A stretch of DNA of 64,000 nucleotides from Hamadaea tsunoensis DSM 44101 (GCF_000428945.1 NZ_AUAX01000019.1:124001-188000), one strand, 5' to 3'. Positions 31,584 through 42,980 are shown, counted from the first letter of the stretch. Translations and numbers: made by a program. Notes: generated by a model not told the origin, from the letters alone.

Positions 31584-32984
31584 GTGGATCTCCACGTCAC
31601 CCTGGCCGGACGCGGTGACCTGGCCACTCGCATCTACCGCGAGCTGCTCGACGCGATCGTCGACGGCCGGTTGCGCGCGGGCGAGCGCCTGCCCCCGACC
31701 CGGGAGCTGGGCGCGCGGCTGGAGGTCTCCCGGAACACGGTCGCGGCCGCGTACGAGCGGTTGACCGCGGAGGGATTCCTGGTCGCGCGGGTCGGCTCCG
31801 GCACGTTCGTCAGCGATCAACCGCTGCGGACCCGGCCGCGCAGCGCCGCTTCGGGCGGCGTCACGCCCCGGCGGCTCTTCTCCGCGCTGCTGGAGAAGAC
31901 CACCACCCTCGGTGCGCCGGCGCTCGCGTACGACTTCCGGGTCGGGGTCCCCGACGGCCGGCTGTTCCCCATCGAGACCTGGCGGCGGCTGCTCGCCCAC
32001 GAACTTCAGGCTTCCGCTGTACGCGACGCGGCGTACCGCGATCCGGCCGGTCATCCCGCGTTGCGGGCGGCGATCGCCCGGGCGGCCGGCCTGTCCCGCT
32101 CGGTACGCGCGGCACCCGACGACGTGCTGGTCACCCAGGGGGCGCAGCAGGCGCTCGACCTCATCGGGCGGGTGATGCTCGACCCCGGTGCCGTGGTGGC
32201 CGTCGAGGAACCGGGGTACCCGCCGGCCCGGCTGCTCTTCGAGTCGCTCGGCGCCACGATCGTGCCGGTCCCGGTGGACGAGGAGGGGCTGGTCGTCGAC
32301 GCGCTGCCGAAATCCGCCCGGCTCGTCTACACGACGCCGTCGCATCAGTTCCCGCTGGGCGTACCGATGTCGCTGGCGCGGCGGGCGGCGCTGCTCGACT
32401 GGGCCGAGCGGGCGGACGCGCTCATCGTCGAGGACGACTACGACAGCGAGTTCAGGTTCTCCGACCGGCCGCTCGAACCCCTGCAGAGCCTGGACCGCAC
32501 CGGCCGGGTCGTCTACGTCGGCACCTACTCCAAGACGCTGCTTCCCTTGCTGCGCTTGGGTTTCCTGGTCGCGCCCGCCGCGCTCGCCCCGGCCCTGCGG
32601 CTCGCCCGGCAGCTGTCGGACTGGCACGGGCACCTGCCCACCCAGGCTGCCCTCGCCCGGTTCCTCGACGACGGCCAGCTCGGGCGGCACGTCCGCAAGG
32701 CCACCCGGGCGTACGCGGCCCGGCACGAGCTCATCGTCGAGATCCTGGAACGCGACTTCGCGGACGTGCTCCAGATCGTGCCGTCCGCGGCCGGTCTGCA
32801 CCTCAGCGCGTACTCCCTGGTGGATTGCGATGTGCCGCGGGCCGTGCGGCAGGGCGTGGGCATCGAGCCGCTCGCGGGCTATTACGCCGTTCCGCCGGGG
32901 CGCGCGGGCCTGGTGCTGGGGTACGGCGCGATCCCGCTGGACCGGATTCCGGAGGGTTTGCGCCGGCTGCGGGCGTGTTTCTGA
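31584..32984 (+). CDS. MocR/PdxR-type GntR regulator with aminotransferase domain
   Basis: 466 residues. N-terminal GntR winged helix (ATRIYRELLDAIVDGRLRAGERLPPTRELGARLEVSRNTVAAAYERL) fused to a class I aminotransferase-like domain with the PLP Lys317 in YVGTYSKTLLPLLRLG. Family knowledge: such proteins sense PLP or amino acid-PLP adducts and regulate vitamin B6 or amine metabolism. No pdxST or gab genes are adjacent, so the target is unknown. GTG start, 6 bases after TAGGCT, leaderless. The short 31497-31583 gap shows only this promoter. Confidence 0.93.
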   Translation: MDLHVTLAGRGDLATRIYRELLDAIVDGRLRAGERLPPTRELGARLEVSRNTVAAAYERLTAEGFLVARVGSGTFVSDQPLRTRPRSAASGGVTPRRLFSALLEKTTTLGAPALAYDFRVGVPDGRLFPIETWRRLLAHELQASAVRDAAYRDPAGHPALRAAIARAAGLSRSVRAAPDDVLVTQGAQQALDLIGRVMLDPGAVVAVEEPGYPPARLLFESLGATIVPVPVDEEGLVVDALPKSARLVYTTPSHQFPLGVPMSLARRAALLDWAERADALIVEDDYDSEFRFSDRPLEPLQSLDRTGRVVYVGTYSKTLLPLLRLGFLVAPAALAPALRLARQLSDWHGHLPTQAALARFLDDGQLGRHVRKATRAYAARHELIVEILERDFADVLQIVPSAAGLHLSAYSLVDCDVPRAVRQGVGIEPLAGYYAVPPGRAGLVLGYGAIPLDRIPEGLRRLRACF

Positions 32985-32997
32985 AATCCTGAACGGC

Positions 32998-33669
32998 ATG
33001 TGGATGATCAACGAGCTGGCGTACGCCGGTCCCGAACATCTCGACCCGGCCTTCGTGGCGGGGTACGACCGCAAACAGGGGCACCCCGACCCGGCGCCGG
33101 ACATCGCCGAATTCCGCGACCACGGCCTCGAACCGGGCGCGAGCATCCTCGACCTCGCGGCCGGCACCGGCCGGTTCGCGATCGCGGCGGCGGAGACCTT
33201 CGCGGTCACGGCGGCGGACGTGTCCCCGGCGATGCTGTCCTACCTGCGCGCGCACGCCCCGGCCGGGTTGAAGGTCACCCAGGGCGGATTCCTCAGCTAC
33301 ACCGGCGGCCCGTTCGACGGCGTACACACCCGCAACGGCCTGCACCAGCTGCCGGACTTCTTCAAGGGAATCGCGCTGCAGCGGATCGCGGACCTGCTGC
33401 GCCCCGGCGGCATCCTGCGCGTACGCGACCTCATCTACGATTTCCACCCGGCAGAGGCACCGGCGGTGTTCGACGAATGGTTCGCGGGAGCGGTCACCGA
33501 CCCGGCAGTGGGATACACCGCCGACGACTACGCGGAACACATCCGCACGGAGTACTCGACGTACCGGTGGCTGTTCGAGCCGCTGCTGGAACAGGCGGGA
33601 TTCCAGATCGTGTCGGTGGCGTACGAACGGCGGCTCTACGGCGCGTACACCTGCGTCAAGCGCCCGTAG
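32998..33669 (+). CDS. Class I SAM-dependent methyltransferase
   Basis: 223 residues. Motif I LDLAAGTGRFA, then VTAADVSPAML for the ribose-binding acidic residue, and FDGVHTRNGLHQL as motif IV. The arrangement is of the UbiE/MerR-like type with a C-terminal half of about 100 residues (EYSTYRWLFEPLLEQAGFQIVSV). It transfers a methyl group to an unknown acceptor. It starts 13 bases after the MocR gene with AATCCT 7 bases before the ATG, so it may have its own leaderless promoter. No substrate clue in the neighbourhood. Confidence 0.88.
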   Translation: MWMINELAYAGPEHLDPAFVAGYDRKQGHPDPAPDIAEFRDHGLEPGASILDLAAGTGRFAIAAAETFAVTAADVSPAMLSYLRAHAPAGLKVTQGGFLSYTGGPFDGVHTRNGLHQLPDFFKGIALQRIADLLRPGGILRVRDLIYDFHPAEAPAVFDEWFAGAVTDPAVGYTADDYAEHIRTEYSTYRWLFEPLLEQAGFQIVSVAYERRLYGAYTCVKRP

Positions 33670-33680
33670 CCGTCGGGACT

Positions 33681-33726
33681 CCAAGACCGGGTTTGGATCA
33701 CGGTTGTCACCCGAAATCATGGGCTC
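33681..33726 (+). repeat. Left half of a split family B inverted repeat
   Basis: The word CCAAGACCGGGTTTGGATC and the following ACCCGAAATCATGGGCTC are complementary to 34422-34466. In other B elements the halves are about 10-30 bases apart; here 695 bases separate them. Confidence 0.75.
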
Positions 33727-33743
33727 TACAGCCGCGCCGCTGC

Positions 33744-33861
33744 CATGATCGAGGCGGGTTTCTGGTCGCTCCGTGAAGATCAAGGCGGAGTTCTGGTCGT
33801 CAGGACAGCCGGAACGCCACCACGATCTTCGCCGCACAACCGGAAACCCACCTCGATCATG
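33744..33861. repeat. Inverted repeat family E, full palindrome
   Basis: 118 bp, imperfect arms of about 50 bases (CATGATCGAGGCGGGTTTCTGG against its near complement at the right end), with an internal direct repeat on the left side. A half copy occurs at 61976-62036. It sits inside the split B element. Confidence 0.8.
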
Positions 33862-34140
33862 CAAGCGGTTGCGCGTTTCCTGGTTTGTCGGGAGCTTGAT
33901 CTGGACGGATCGTCACCGTCCATACCGGACAGTCGCGACATGGTCGGAGCCTGACCAGGCTGTCGGCGCCGGTCCGGCGCCATGGCTCCCCGATCCCAAC
34001 GGGGATCACTGAAGTCGGCGGCCCCTGCTCACACCGGGTGCGTCAACGTTCATGCATCGTGGGTTGGAAATGCCACCTCACCCGTCAGCGATCAAGAATG
34101 GCGACCGCGATCCGCCGGGCGGAGGATCTCGTCGGCGCCG

Positions 34141-34300
34141 CCGACGCGACCGCCTTGATCAAGTACCGCTATTACGGCACCGCGACACCGATCTCCTTGA
34201 TCAAGTACCGTCATTACGGCGGGAGAGCGCTTCCCTGCCGAATAGGCGGTACTTGATCAAGGCCATCCGCCTTGGACTGCCGAAATAGCGGTAAGTAATC
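34141..34300 (-). repeat. Repeat family C, copy 1 (reverse orientation)
   Basis: About 160 bp matching the reverse complement of 50763-50926 and 62171-62333. It contains four units of the type ACCGCtATTaCGGCA, two in each orientation, three of them flanked by TTGATCAAG. Short open frames across it are not conserved between copies. The 33862-34140 stretch has no gene that I can support. Confidence 0.9.
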
Positions 34301-34347
34301 ATCTCGCGGCGGGCCGCTCGGCGGGGCCGCTCGTTCACGGCGTGGCA

Positions 34348-34395
34348 GCTTGATCAAGTTTCCGGCTCCTACAGAAGACCGGCCGATTCCGCAGA
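34348..34395 (-). repeat. Repeat family D, copy 1 (reverse, partial)
   Basis: Matches the reverse complement of the core of D at 50647-50735 (CTTGATCAAGTT at one side, AAGACCGGCCGATTCCGCAG at the other). It is next to C1 in the same relative order as the other two D-C pairs. Confidence 0.75.
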
Positions 34396-34421
34396 TTCAG
34401 GGCACTATACGAGCGTTCATG

Positions 34422-34466
34422 GAGCCCAAGATTCAGGTGCCGACCGCGATCCAAACCCGATCTTGG
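34422..34466 (-). repeat. Right half of the split family B inverted repeat
   Basis: GAGCCCAAGATTCAGGTG...GATCCAAACCCGATCTTGG is complementary to 33681-33726. It ends 16 bases before the stop codon of the MFS gene, where a hairpin terminator would be expected. Confidence 0.75.
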
Positions 34467-34481
34467 GCACGGCTGCGGTGC

Positions 34482-35660
34482 TTAGTTCTCGGGGATCTCC
34501 GCGGGGCGTTGCCGGAGGTGGCGTACGGCGAGAAGTGTGGTGATGACCGCCGCCAACGCTCCGCCCGTCCATAATGGAACGACCAGCCCGCCGGACGCGA
34601 TGAAGCCGCTGAGGAAGGCGCCGATCGCGCCGCCGCCCGCGCTCGCGACCCGGTGGCCGGCCGCGACCCGGCCCATCAGGCCGGCCGGCGTGGCGAGCTG
34701 GCGGGCGGCCGTGCCCGCGATGGTGCCGACGGCTCCGGCGACGCCGAGGACGGCCAGGCCGAGCGCCGCCACGGTCACGCTGCCGCTCAGCGCGATCGCC
34801 GGCCAGACCAGCACCTGCGCGGCGAAGACCGGGACGTACACGGCCAGGGCGGCGGCGTCGCGCAGGAAGCGGGGCGCGACGAGGCCGGCGGCCACCGCGC
34901 CGAGCGCGCCGGCGCCGAGCAGCAGGCCGAAGCCGAGGGTGCCGAGATCCAGCCGGTCCTGGGCGTACAGGACGAGGGTGGCGGACGAGATCGCGTACGC
35001 GAGATTGAAGGAGAACGCGCACCCGGCCAGCAGGCGCAGTTCGGGGTTGCGCAGGAGGTAGGTGACGCCGCCGCCACGCGGGACGGCGGGCACGGCGGCG
35101 CGGGGGACCCGGCTGAGCAGGGCCGCGGAGATCACGAAGGTCGCGGCGTCGGCGAGGAACGGCAGCGAGCGCGCGAGCGCGAAGGCGGCGGCGCCCAGCG
35201 GCGGCCCGGCGAGCGACCGGCCGAACGCGTCCATGCTCCAGATGCGCCCGTTGAGCGTGGTCAGCCGCGCCTTGTCACCCGCGGCCAGCTGCTGGATGAG
35301 AGCGACGCTCGCCGGTTGGAACAAGCACGTCGCCACGCCGACCACGAACACGGTCACCGCCAGCGCCGCGACGCTCGCCCGCCCCGCCAGCGCGAGCGCA
35401 CCGAACACCGCGAGCGTCACGGCCCGCACGACATCCGCCCCCATCATCGCCGTACGCCGGTCCCACCGGTCCACCAGAGCCCCCGCGGGTACGCCGACCA
35501 GCAACCACGCGGCCGTGGAGGCGGCCACGACGAAGCCGATCTCGACAGGGTCCCGGGTGAGCGTGGCCGCCATGAGCGGCGTGGCCGCGACGAGCATCCC
35601 GTCACCCGTGACGGACGCTCCGGTGGCCAGAATGAGGTACGCGAAGGGGGCGCGGCGCAT
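34482..35660 (-). CDS. MFS transporter
   Basis: 392 residues, about twelve hydrophobic segments, starting APFAYLILATGASVTGDGMLVAATPLMAA. The loop-2 motif is DRWDRRTAMMGADVVRAVTL. A drug or metabolite exporter is the most likely role by family; the substrate is unknown. It is divergent from a GNAT gene with 30 bases between starts. Its end lies next to the cluster of repeats that fills 33670-34481. Confidence 0.88.
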   Translation of the reverse strand: MRRAPFAYLILATGASVTGDGMLVAATPLMAATLTRDPVEIGFVVAASTAAWLLVGVPAGALVDRWDRRTAMMGADVVRAVTLAVFGALALAGRASVAALAVTVFVVGVATCLFQPASVALIQQLAAGDKARLTTLNGRIWSMDAFGRSLAGPPLGAAAFALARSLPFLADAATFVISAALLSRVPRAAVPAVPRGGGVTYLLRNPELRLLAGCAFSFNLAYAISSATLVLYAQDRLDLGTLGFGLLLGAGALGAVAAGLVAPRFLRDAAALAVYVPVFAAQVLVWPAIALSGSVTVAALGLAVLGVAGAVGTIAGTAARQLATPAGLMGRVAAGHRVASAGGGAIGAFLSGFIASGGLVVPLWTGGALAAVITTLLAVRHLRQRPAEIPEN

Positions 35661-35690
35661 CCACCATCATGACTTATGCATCCTGTCGGC

Positions 35691-36104
35691 ATGGAGCTGC
35701 GGCCGGCGGGCGTACACGAAGTAGAAGCGGTGCTGGAATTCTGGCGTTATGCCGCCGAGGGGACCGACCGCGACGACCGGCCCGAGGCCGTGGCCGCCCT
35801 CATCGCCCGTGACCCCGACGCACTGATCCTGGCTGTCGACAATGGACAGATCGTGGGGTCTCTGATCGCGGGCTGGGACGGTTGGCGGGCCAGCCTCTAC
35901 CGGTTCGCGGTCGATCCCGCCCGCCGCCGTCAGGGCATCGGCAGCCGGCTGGTGGCCGCCGCCGAGCAGCGGTTGGCGTCGCTCGGCGCGCGCCGGGCGG
36001 ACGCGATGGTCCTCAACGCCAATGAGCAGGGCCACCTGGCCTGGAGCGCCGCCGGCTACACCCGCGAGACCAACAACGCCCGCTGGGTGAAGCGCCTCCC
36101 CTAG
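35691..36104 (+). CDS. GNAT family N-acetyltransferase
   Basis: 137 residues, a single GNAT domain. Acetyl-CoA loop in motif A: FAVDPARRRQGIGSRLV; motif B follows (LGARRADAMVLNANEQGHLAWSAAGY). Acceptor unknown. The ATG at 35691 is chosen because CATCCT lies 6 bases before it and the family begins here; an in-frame ATG at 35676 would add five residues. Convergent with the aldo/keto reductase gene across hairpin A2. Confidence 0.88.
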   Translation: MELRPAGVHEVEAVLEFWRYAAEGTDRDDRPEAVAALIARDPDALILAVDNGQIVGSLIAGWDGWRASLYRFAVDPARRRQGIGSRLVAAAEQRLASLGARRADAMVLNANEQGHLAWSAAGYTRETNNARWVKRLP

Positions 36105-36111
36105 CCCCGCC

Positions 36112-36161
36112 ATTCCGACCCCCCGATTCCGACCCCCCGATTCCGACCCCCCGATTCCGAC
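36112..36161. repeat. 14-bp tandem repeat, about 3.6 copies
   Basis: Unit ATTCCGACCCCCCG at 36112, 36126, 36140 and a partial copy at 36154. The last partial copy ATTCCGAC is the outer edge of hairpin A2. Confidence 0.9.
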
Positions 36162-36235
36162 GATCTTGCGCGAATGTCCGGGCATTACGGGCATTCGCCG
36201 CGAAATTCGAGGCATTCGCGCAAGATCGTCGGAAT
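36154..36235. repeat. Inverted repeat family A, copy 2
   Basis: 82 bp. Outer arms of 23 paired bases beginning ATTCCGACGATCTTGCGCG. It lies between the convergent GNAT and aldo/keto reductase genes; the outer arms match copy 1 and the loop differs. Confidence 0.9.
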
Positions 36236-36275
36236 GACGGGGCGGGGGAACCGCCCGGGGGACCGCCGGGGCGGG

Positions 36276-37133
36276 TCAGCCGATGAGGGCCAGGTCTTCC
36301 GGGGTGAGGGTGAGATCGCCCGCCGCGATGTTCTCCTCAAGGTGGGCGAGTGACCCCGTCCCCGGAATCAGCAGGATGTTCGGCGACCGGGCGAGCAGCC
36401 ACGCCAGCGCCACCTGCGCGACGGTCGCCCCGTGCCGTTCCGCCACCGTGGTGAGGTGCTCGGCCGTCACCGGCTGGAAACCGCCGCCGATCGGGAAGAA
36501 CGGCACGTACGCCACCCCGGCCGCCGTGCACGCGTCGATCAGCGGATCGTCGTCGCGCCGGGCCACGTTGTACTGGTTCTGTACGCAGACGATCGGCGCG
36601 ATGCTCCGGGCGAGTTCGAACTCGGGCAGGCCGATGTTGGAGACGCCGATGTGCCGGATCAGGCCCTCCTCGCGCAGCTTCATCAGGGTCTCCAGCGGCT
36701 CCGCGATCGAGGCGTCGCCGTGCCCCCGGTCGCCCATCCGCAGGTTCACCACGTCGACGCGGTCGATGCCCAGCGAGGTCAGGTTCGCCTCGATCCCGCG
36801 CCGCAGACCGTCCGGCGACAGCCCCGTGTGCTGCTCCGGCGGCAACATGATGTCCGGGCCCTCGACCAGCGCGCCGACCTTCGTCACGAGCACGAGATCA
36901 TCCGCGTACGGGTGGAGGGCGCTGCGGATCAGTTCGTTGGCGGAGACGCCGTCGCGGGCGTAGTAGTTCGAGGTGTCGATGTGGTTGACGCCCAGTTCGA
37001 CGGCGCGCCGCAGCACGGCCAGGGCGGTGTCGCGGTCGGGCCGGTCGCCGCGCGGCCAGCCGGTGAGCTTCATCGCGCCATAGCCGACGCGAGCGACGCC
37101 GAGGTCGCCCAGGTTCCCAGTCTCACAAGTCAC
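36276..37133 (-). CDS. Aldo/keto reductase
   Basis: 285 residues, an AKR barrel: Asp and Tyr in HIDTSNYYARDG, Lys in VLVTKVG; the strand that usually ends in the catalytic His reads VDVVNLRMGD, as in many COG0667 members that lack the His. NADPH binding is suggested by the C-terminal LIPGTGSLAHLEENIAA. Reduces a carbonyl compound; substrate unknown. The GTG at 37133 is supported by TAGGAT exactly 7 bases before it; an upstream ATG at 37328 would overlap the sirtuin gene on the other strand and adds a sequence unlike the family. Confidence 0.9.
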   Translation of the reverse strand: MTCETGNLGDLGVARVGYGAMKLTGWPRGDRPDRDTALAVLRRAVELGVNHIDTSNYYARDGVSANELIRSALHPYADDLVLVTKVGALVEGPDIMLPPEQHTGLSPDGLRRGIEANLTSLGIDRVDVVNLRMGDRGHGDASIAEPLETLMKLREEGLIRHIGVSNIGLPEFELARSIAPIVCVQNQYNVARRDDDPLIDACTAAGVAYVPFFPIGGGFQPVTAEHLTTVAERHGATVAQVALAWLLARSPNILLIPGTGSLAHLEENIAAGDLTLTPEDLALIG

Positions 37134-37200
37134 GATCTTGATCCTAGGTCGCCGCGGGCGGTGCCTGATATCGGATTGCCCGCGATGCCAGGATGATCGC

Positions 37201-39696
<2,496 letters not shown>

Positions 39697-39883
39697 GTGC
39701 GCCCTCCCCGCGAGTCTGCGACAGCATGCCACCTCCTCCGACAGCGCGTAAACCAACCTTCGGACAGACGGGGAGGATTGGTCCGGACGGCTCGTTAAGA
39801 AGTCTTGCCAAGTTGATGGAAATGGTGAAACTTTAACGGCGATCGCAGAATCGGAGAACCGCCCGATAGATGGAGGAACGACG

Positions 39884-41512
39884 ATGTCCCCGTCCGGCAT
39901 TTCCCGGCGCCGGCTGGCCGCAATCGCCGCGGCTGCCCCGCTCGGAGCCCTGCTGGTCCCCGAGATCGCCGCGGCGCCCGCCGCCGCGGAGGAGGCCGCC
40001 CCGGCCGCCACCCCCACCGACGTCCCCAAGCGCGAACTGCGGGCGCTGTGGATCGCCAGCGTCGTCAACATCGACTGGCCCAAGGCCCCCCACCTCGACG
40101 AGGAGACCCTCAAAGCGGATTACCGCGGCTGGCTCGACCTCGCCGAGCGCCTGAACCACAACGCCGTCGTCGTCCAGATCCGGCCCACCGCCGACGCCTT
40201 CTGGCCGTCGCCGTACGAGCCGTGGTCGGAGTGGCTGACCGGCGCCCGCGACGGCGTCGGCCCCGGCTGGGACCCGCTGGCCTTCCTCGTCGAGGAGGCC
40301 CACGCGCGCAACCTGGAGTTCCACGCCTGGTTCAACCCCTACCGCGTCTCGATGCCCACCGGCGCGGCCGGCGACGTCACCAAGCTCGCCCCCAACCACC
40401 CGGTCCGCGAGCACCCCGAGTGGGCGGTGGCCTATCCCGTGGGCAACGCCGCCACGCGGCTCTACTACAACCCCGGCATTCCTGCTGTACGCGAGTTCGT
40501 CCAGACGGCCATCATGGACGCCGTCCTGAACTACGACATCGACGGCGTGCACTTCGACGACTACTTCTACCCGTACCCGGCGTCCGGACAGGACTTCGGC
40601 GACGAGGCGACGTTCGCCGAGTACGGGGCGGGCTGGGCGACCAAGGCCGACTGGCGGCGGAACAACATCAACCTGCTCGTCAGCGAGATGAGCGAGAAGA
40701 TCCGGGCCGCGAAGCCGTGGGTGAAGTTCGGGGTCAGCCCGTTCGGCATCTGGCGCAACAAGGCGGCCGACCCGCTGGGCTCGGACACCAACGGTACGCA
40801 GTCCTACGACGCCAACTTCGCCGACACCCGCACGTGGGTGAAGGAGGGCTGGCTGGACTACATCGTGCCGCAGGTCTACTGGAACATCGGCTTCGCCGTG
40901 GCCGACTACGCGAAGCTCGTGTCCTGGTGGTCGGACGTGGTGACCGGCACCGACGTCCAGCTCTACATCGGCCAGGCCGACTACAAGATCTCCGCCGCCG
41001 GGCAGCCCGCGGCCTGGTTCGACCCCGAGGAGATGAGCCGGCACATCGCGTACAACCGGGGGTTGAACGTCAGCGGGAGCATCCACTTCTCGGCGAAGGA
41101 CGTGCTGGCCAACCGGCTCGGCGCCACCGACCTGTACGCGGCCGAGCGCTACTCGCGGCCCGCCCTCGTCCCCGCCCTGGCCCGGTACGCCGGCAAGCCG
41201 ATGCTGCCGCCCGTGATCACCCAGCTGCGCCGCGAAACGGCCGGCGTACGCCTGAAGTGGCACACGCCCGCCGACGACAAGGGCCCGTTCGCCGACACCG
41301 TCGCGTACGCGGTCTACCGGTTCGACGGGTTCGTGCCGCTCCCTGATCCGTCCATGATGGACACGGCGGCGTACCTGCTGGCGACCGTCCGCGGCGAGGA
41401 GTTCGTCGACGCGACCGCGGTCGCGGGGCAGGCGTACACCTATGTGGTCCGGGGCTTGGACCGGGTGTGGCACGAATCCGCGGCGCTGCCGGGCCGGGTC
41501 ATCTGGCGGTAG
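39884..41512 (+). CDS. Tat-exported GHL10 (glycosyl hydrolase-like 10) protein
   Basis: 542 residues. The signal region has a twin-arginine motif (SRRRLAAIAAAAPLGALL) and is followed by an Ala/Pro stretch. Then the GHL10/DUF187 barrel (ELRALWIASVVNIDWP, HAWFNPYRVS, DGVHFDDYFYPYP, PQVYWNIGF) as in YngK-like proteins. The C-terminal about 90 residues resemble a fibronectin-like domain (GVRLKWHTPADD). It acts outside the cell on a glycan not identifiable here. GGAGGA stands 5-10 bases before the ATG. It is divergent from the sensor kinase and overlaps the GbsR-type gene by 14 bases at the 3' end. Confidence 0.9.
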   Translation: MSPSGISRRRLAAIAAAAPLGALLVPEIAAAPAAAEEAAPAATPTDVPKRELRALWIASVVNIDWPKAPHLDEETLKADYRGWLDLAERLNHNAVVVQIRPTADAFWPSPYEPWSEWLTGARDGVGPGWDPLAFLVEEAHARNLEFHAWFNPYRVSMPTGAAGDVTKLAPNHPVREHPEWAVAYPVGNAATRLYYNPGIPAVREFVQTAIMDAVLNYDIDGVHFDDYFYPYPASGQDFGDEATFAEYGAGWATKADWRRNNINLLVSEMSEKIRAAKPWVKFGVSPFGIWRNKAADPLGSDTNGTQSYDANFADTRTWVKEGWLDYIVPQVYWNIGFAVADYAKLVSWWSDVVTGTDVQLYIGQADYKISAAGQPAAWFDPEEMSRHIAYNRGLNVSGSIHFSAKDVLANRLGATDLYAAERYSRPALVPALARYAGKPMLPPVITQLRRETAGVRLKWHTPADDKGPFADTVAYAVYRFDGFVPLPDPSMMDTAAYLLATVRGEEFVDATAVAGQAYTYVVRGLDRVWHESAALPGRVIWR

Positions 41513-42011
41513 CGCGCGCGTCGTTGCGGACCTCGAGCCAGCGCTCGAGCAGGCCGGTGACCTCGTCATGGAGATACTCGTAGAAGTCGGCGATCTCCTT
41601 GATGCGGGCACCGGCCGCCGTCGTCTCGCCGCCCGCGGCGCCGAGCCCCTCCCGGGACATCTTCGACAGCGTGGTGAACAGGCCGCCCTTGGTCATGGAG
41701 ACCGAGTACCACGGGTCGTCGGGCAGCCGGTAGACGTCGCGGCGCGAGCCGGGGACGGGCTCGCGGATGAGCATGCCGAGCTGTTGGAGGTAGCGGACCG
41801 AGGTGGAGACCGCGGCGGGGGACACCCCGAGGCCCGCGGCGATCTGCGCGGCGGTGAGCTCCTGCTCCTCCTGGACCATCATGAGCATCAGGATCCGGGC
41901 GGCCATCCGGGGGAAACCCCAGTCCGACAGCACGCGCGCCATCCGCTCCACGTACGCGCGCAGCGCCTCCTCATCCCGCTGGCCCTCGGGCGGGCCTGGC
42001 TGAACCGGCAT
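41499..42011 (-). CDS. GbsR/MarR-type winged-helix regulator
   Basis: 170 residues. MarR-like winged helix (AARILMLMMVQEEQELTAAQIAAGLGVSPAAVSTSVRYLQQLGML) followed by a wing (REPVPGSRRDVYRLP) and a C-terminal helical dimerisation region. The ATG at 42011 is fixed by GAGGAGG 6-7 bases upstream; another in-frame ATG at 42032 lacks a ribosome site. It is divergent from an ABC exporter, with a 20-bp palindrome between them, so it most likely represses that exporter and itself. Confidence 0.9.
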   Translation of the reverse strand: MPVQPGPPEGQRDEEALRAYVERMARVLSDWGFPRMAARILMLMMVQEEQELTAAQIAAGLGVSPAAVSTSVRYLQQLGMLIREPVPGSRRDVYRLPDDPWYSVSMTKGGLFTTLSKMSREGLGAAGGETTAAGARIKEIADFYEYLHDEVTGLLERWLEVRNDARATAR

Positions 42012-42054
42012 GGTGGCCTCCTCTTCGCGCATACGAAATTCTGACACGACTGAA

Positions 42055-42085
42055 GCTTCACAGTTTTGTGAAGCAAGTGTAGCGT
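42055..42085 (+). promoter_or_regulatory. ABC exporter promoter with palindromic operator
   Basis: TTCACA (42057-42062), 17 bases, TAGCGT (42080-42085), then ATG after 7 bases. The perfect palindrome GCTTCACA-GTTT-TGTGAAGC (42055-42074) covers the -35 and half the spacer. The divergent GbsR-type protein is the candidate ligand. Confidence 0.65.
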
Positions 42086-42092
42086 GCGAAAC

Positions 42093-42980
42093 ATGGAAAA
42101 CATCATCGAGGCGACCGGGCTGACCAAGCATTTCGGCCCGACCCGGGCGCTGGACGGCCTGGACCTGACGGTCCGCCGCGGGGAGGTCCACGGGTTCCTC
42201 GGCCCCAACGGGGCGGGGAAGTCGACCACGATCCGGGTCCTGCTGGGCCTGCTCAAGTCCGACGGCGGCACCGTCACCCTGTTCGGCGGCGACCCCTGGA
42301 AAGATGCGGTCACGCTGCACAAACGGCTCGCGTACGTGCCCGGTGACGTGACGCTCTGGCCGACCCTGACCGGTGGCGAGGTGATCGACCTGCTCGGGCG
42401 GCTGCGCGGCGGTACCGATCCCGCCCGGCGGGACGAGCTGATCCAGCGGTTCGAACTCGACCCGCGCAAGAAGGGCCGCACCTACTCCAAGGGCAACCGC
42501 CAGAAGGTGGCCCTCGTGGCGGCCCTGGCCTCCGACGCCGAACTGCTCGTCCTCGACGAGCCCACCTCCGGCCTCGACCCCCTCATGGAATCCGTCTTCC
42601 AGGCCTGCATCAACGAGGAGCGGGCGAACGGGCGTACGGTGCTGCTGTCCAGCCACATCCTGGCCGAGGCCGAGGCGCTGTGCGACCGCGTGAGCATCAT
42701 CCGGGCCGGCAGGATCGTCGAGACCGGTACGCTCGCCGAGCTGCGCCACCTCACGCGTACGAGCATCCGGGCGGACCTCGCCGGATCGCCGGACGGGCTG
42801 TCGTCGCTGGCCGGCGTGCACGACTTCACCGCCGAGGGATCGCAGGTCCGGTTCCAGGTCGACACGGCGAACCTCGACGACGCCCTGCGCAAGCTGACGG
42901 CGGTCGGCGTACGCGGCCTCACCAGCCAGCCGCCGACGCTGGAGGAGCTGTTCATGCGGCACTACCGGGACGAGCGGTGA
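42093..42980 (+). CDS. ABC transporter ATP-binding protein
   Basis: 295 residues. Walker [10 protein letters not shown] (37-45), Q-loop region near VPGDVTLWP, signature YSKGNRQKV (a degenerate LSGGQ), Walker [13 protein letters not shown] and switch His in [11 protein letters not shown]-terminal domain of about 80 residues of the DrrA/BcrA type follows. It energises the membrane partner encoded next, with which it overlaps by four bases. Drug or polyketide export is the usual role of this group. The ATG fits a leaderless start; a GTG at 42084 is the alternative. Confidence 0.93.
   Translation: MENIIEATGLTKHFGPTRALDGLDLTVRRGEVHGFLGPNGAGKSTTIRVLLGLLKSDGGTVTLFGGDPWKDAVTLHKRLAYVPGDVTLWPTLTGGEVIDLLGRLRGGTDPARRDELIQRFELDPRKKGRTYSKGNRQKVALVAALASDAELLVLDEPTSGLDPLMESVFQACINEERANGRTVLLSSHILAEAEALCDRVSIIRAGRIVETGTLAELRHLTRTSIRADLAGSPDGLSSLAGVHDFTAEGSQVRFQVDTANLDDALRKLTAVGVRGLTSQPPTLEELFMRHYRDER

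Noticed and set aside
33742-34320. Short open frames (60-80 codons) between the methyltransferase and MFS genes
   Set aside because: They coincide with repeats C, E and B; frames are not preserved in the other copies and have no ribosome site.
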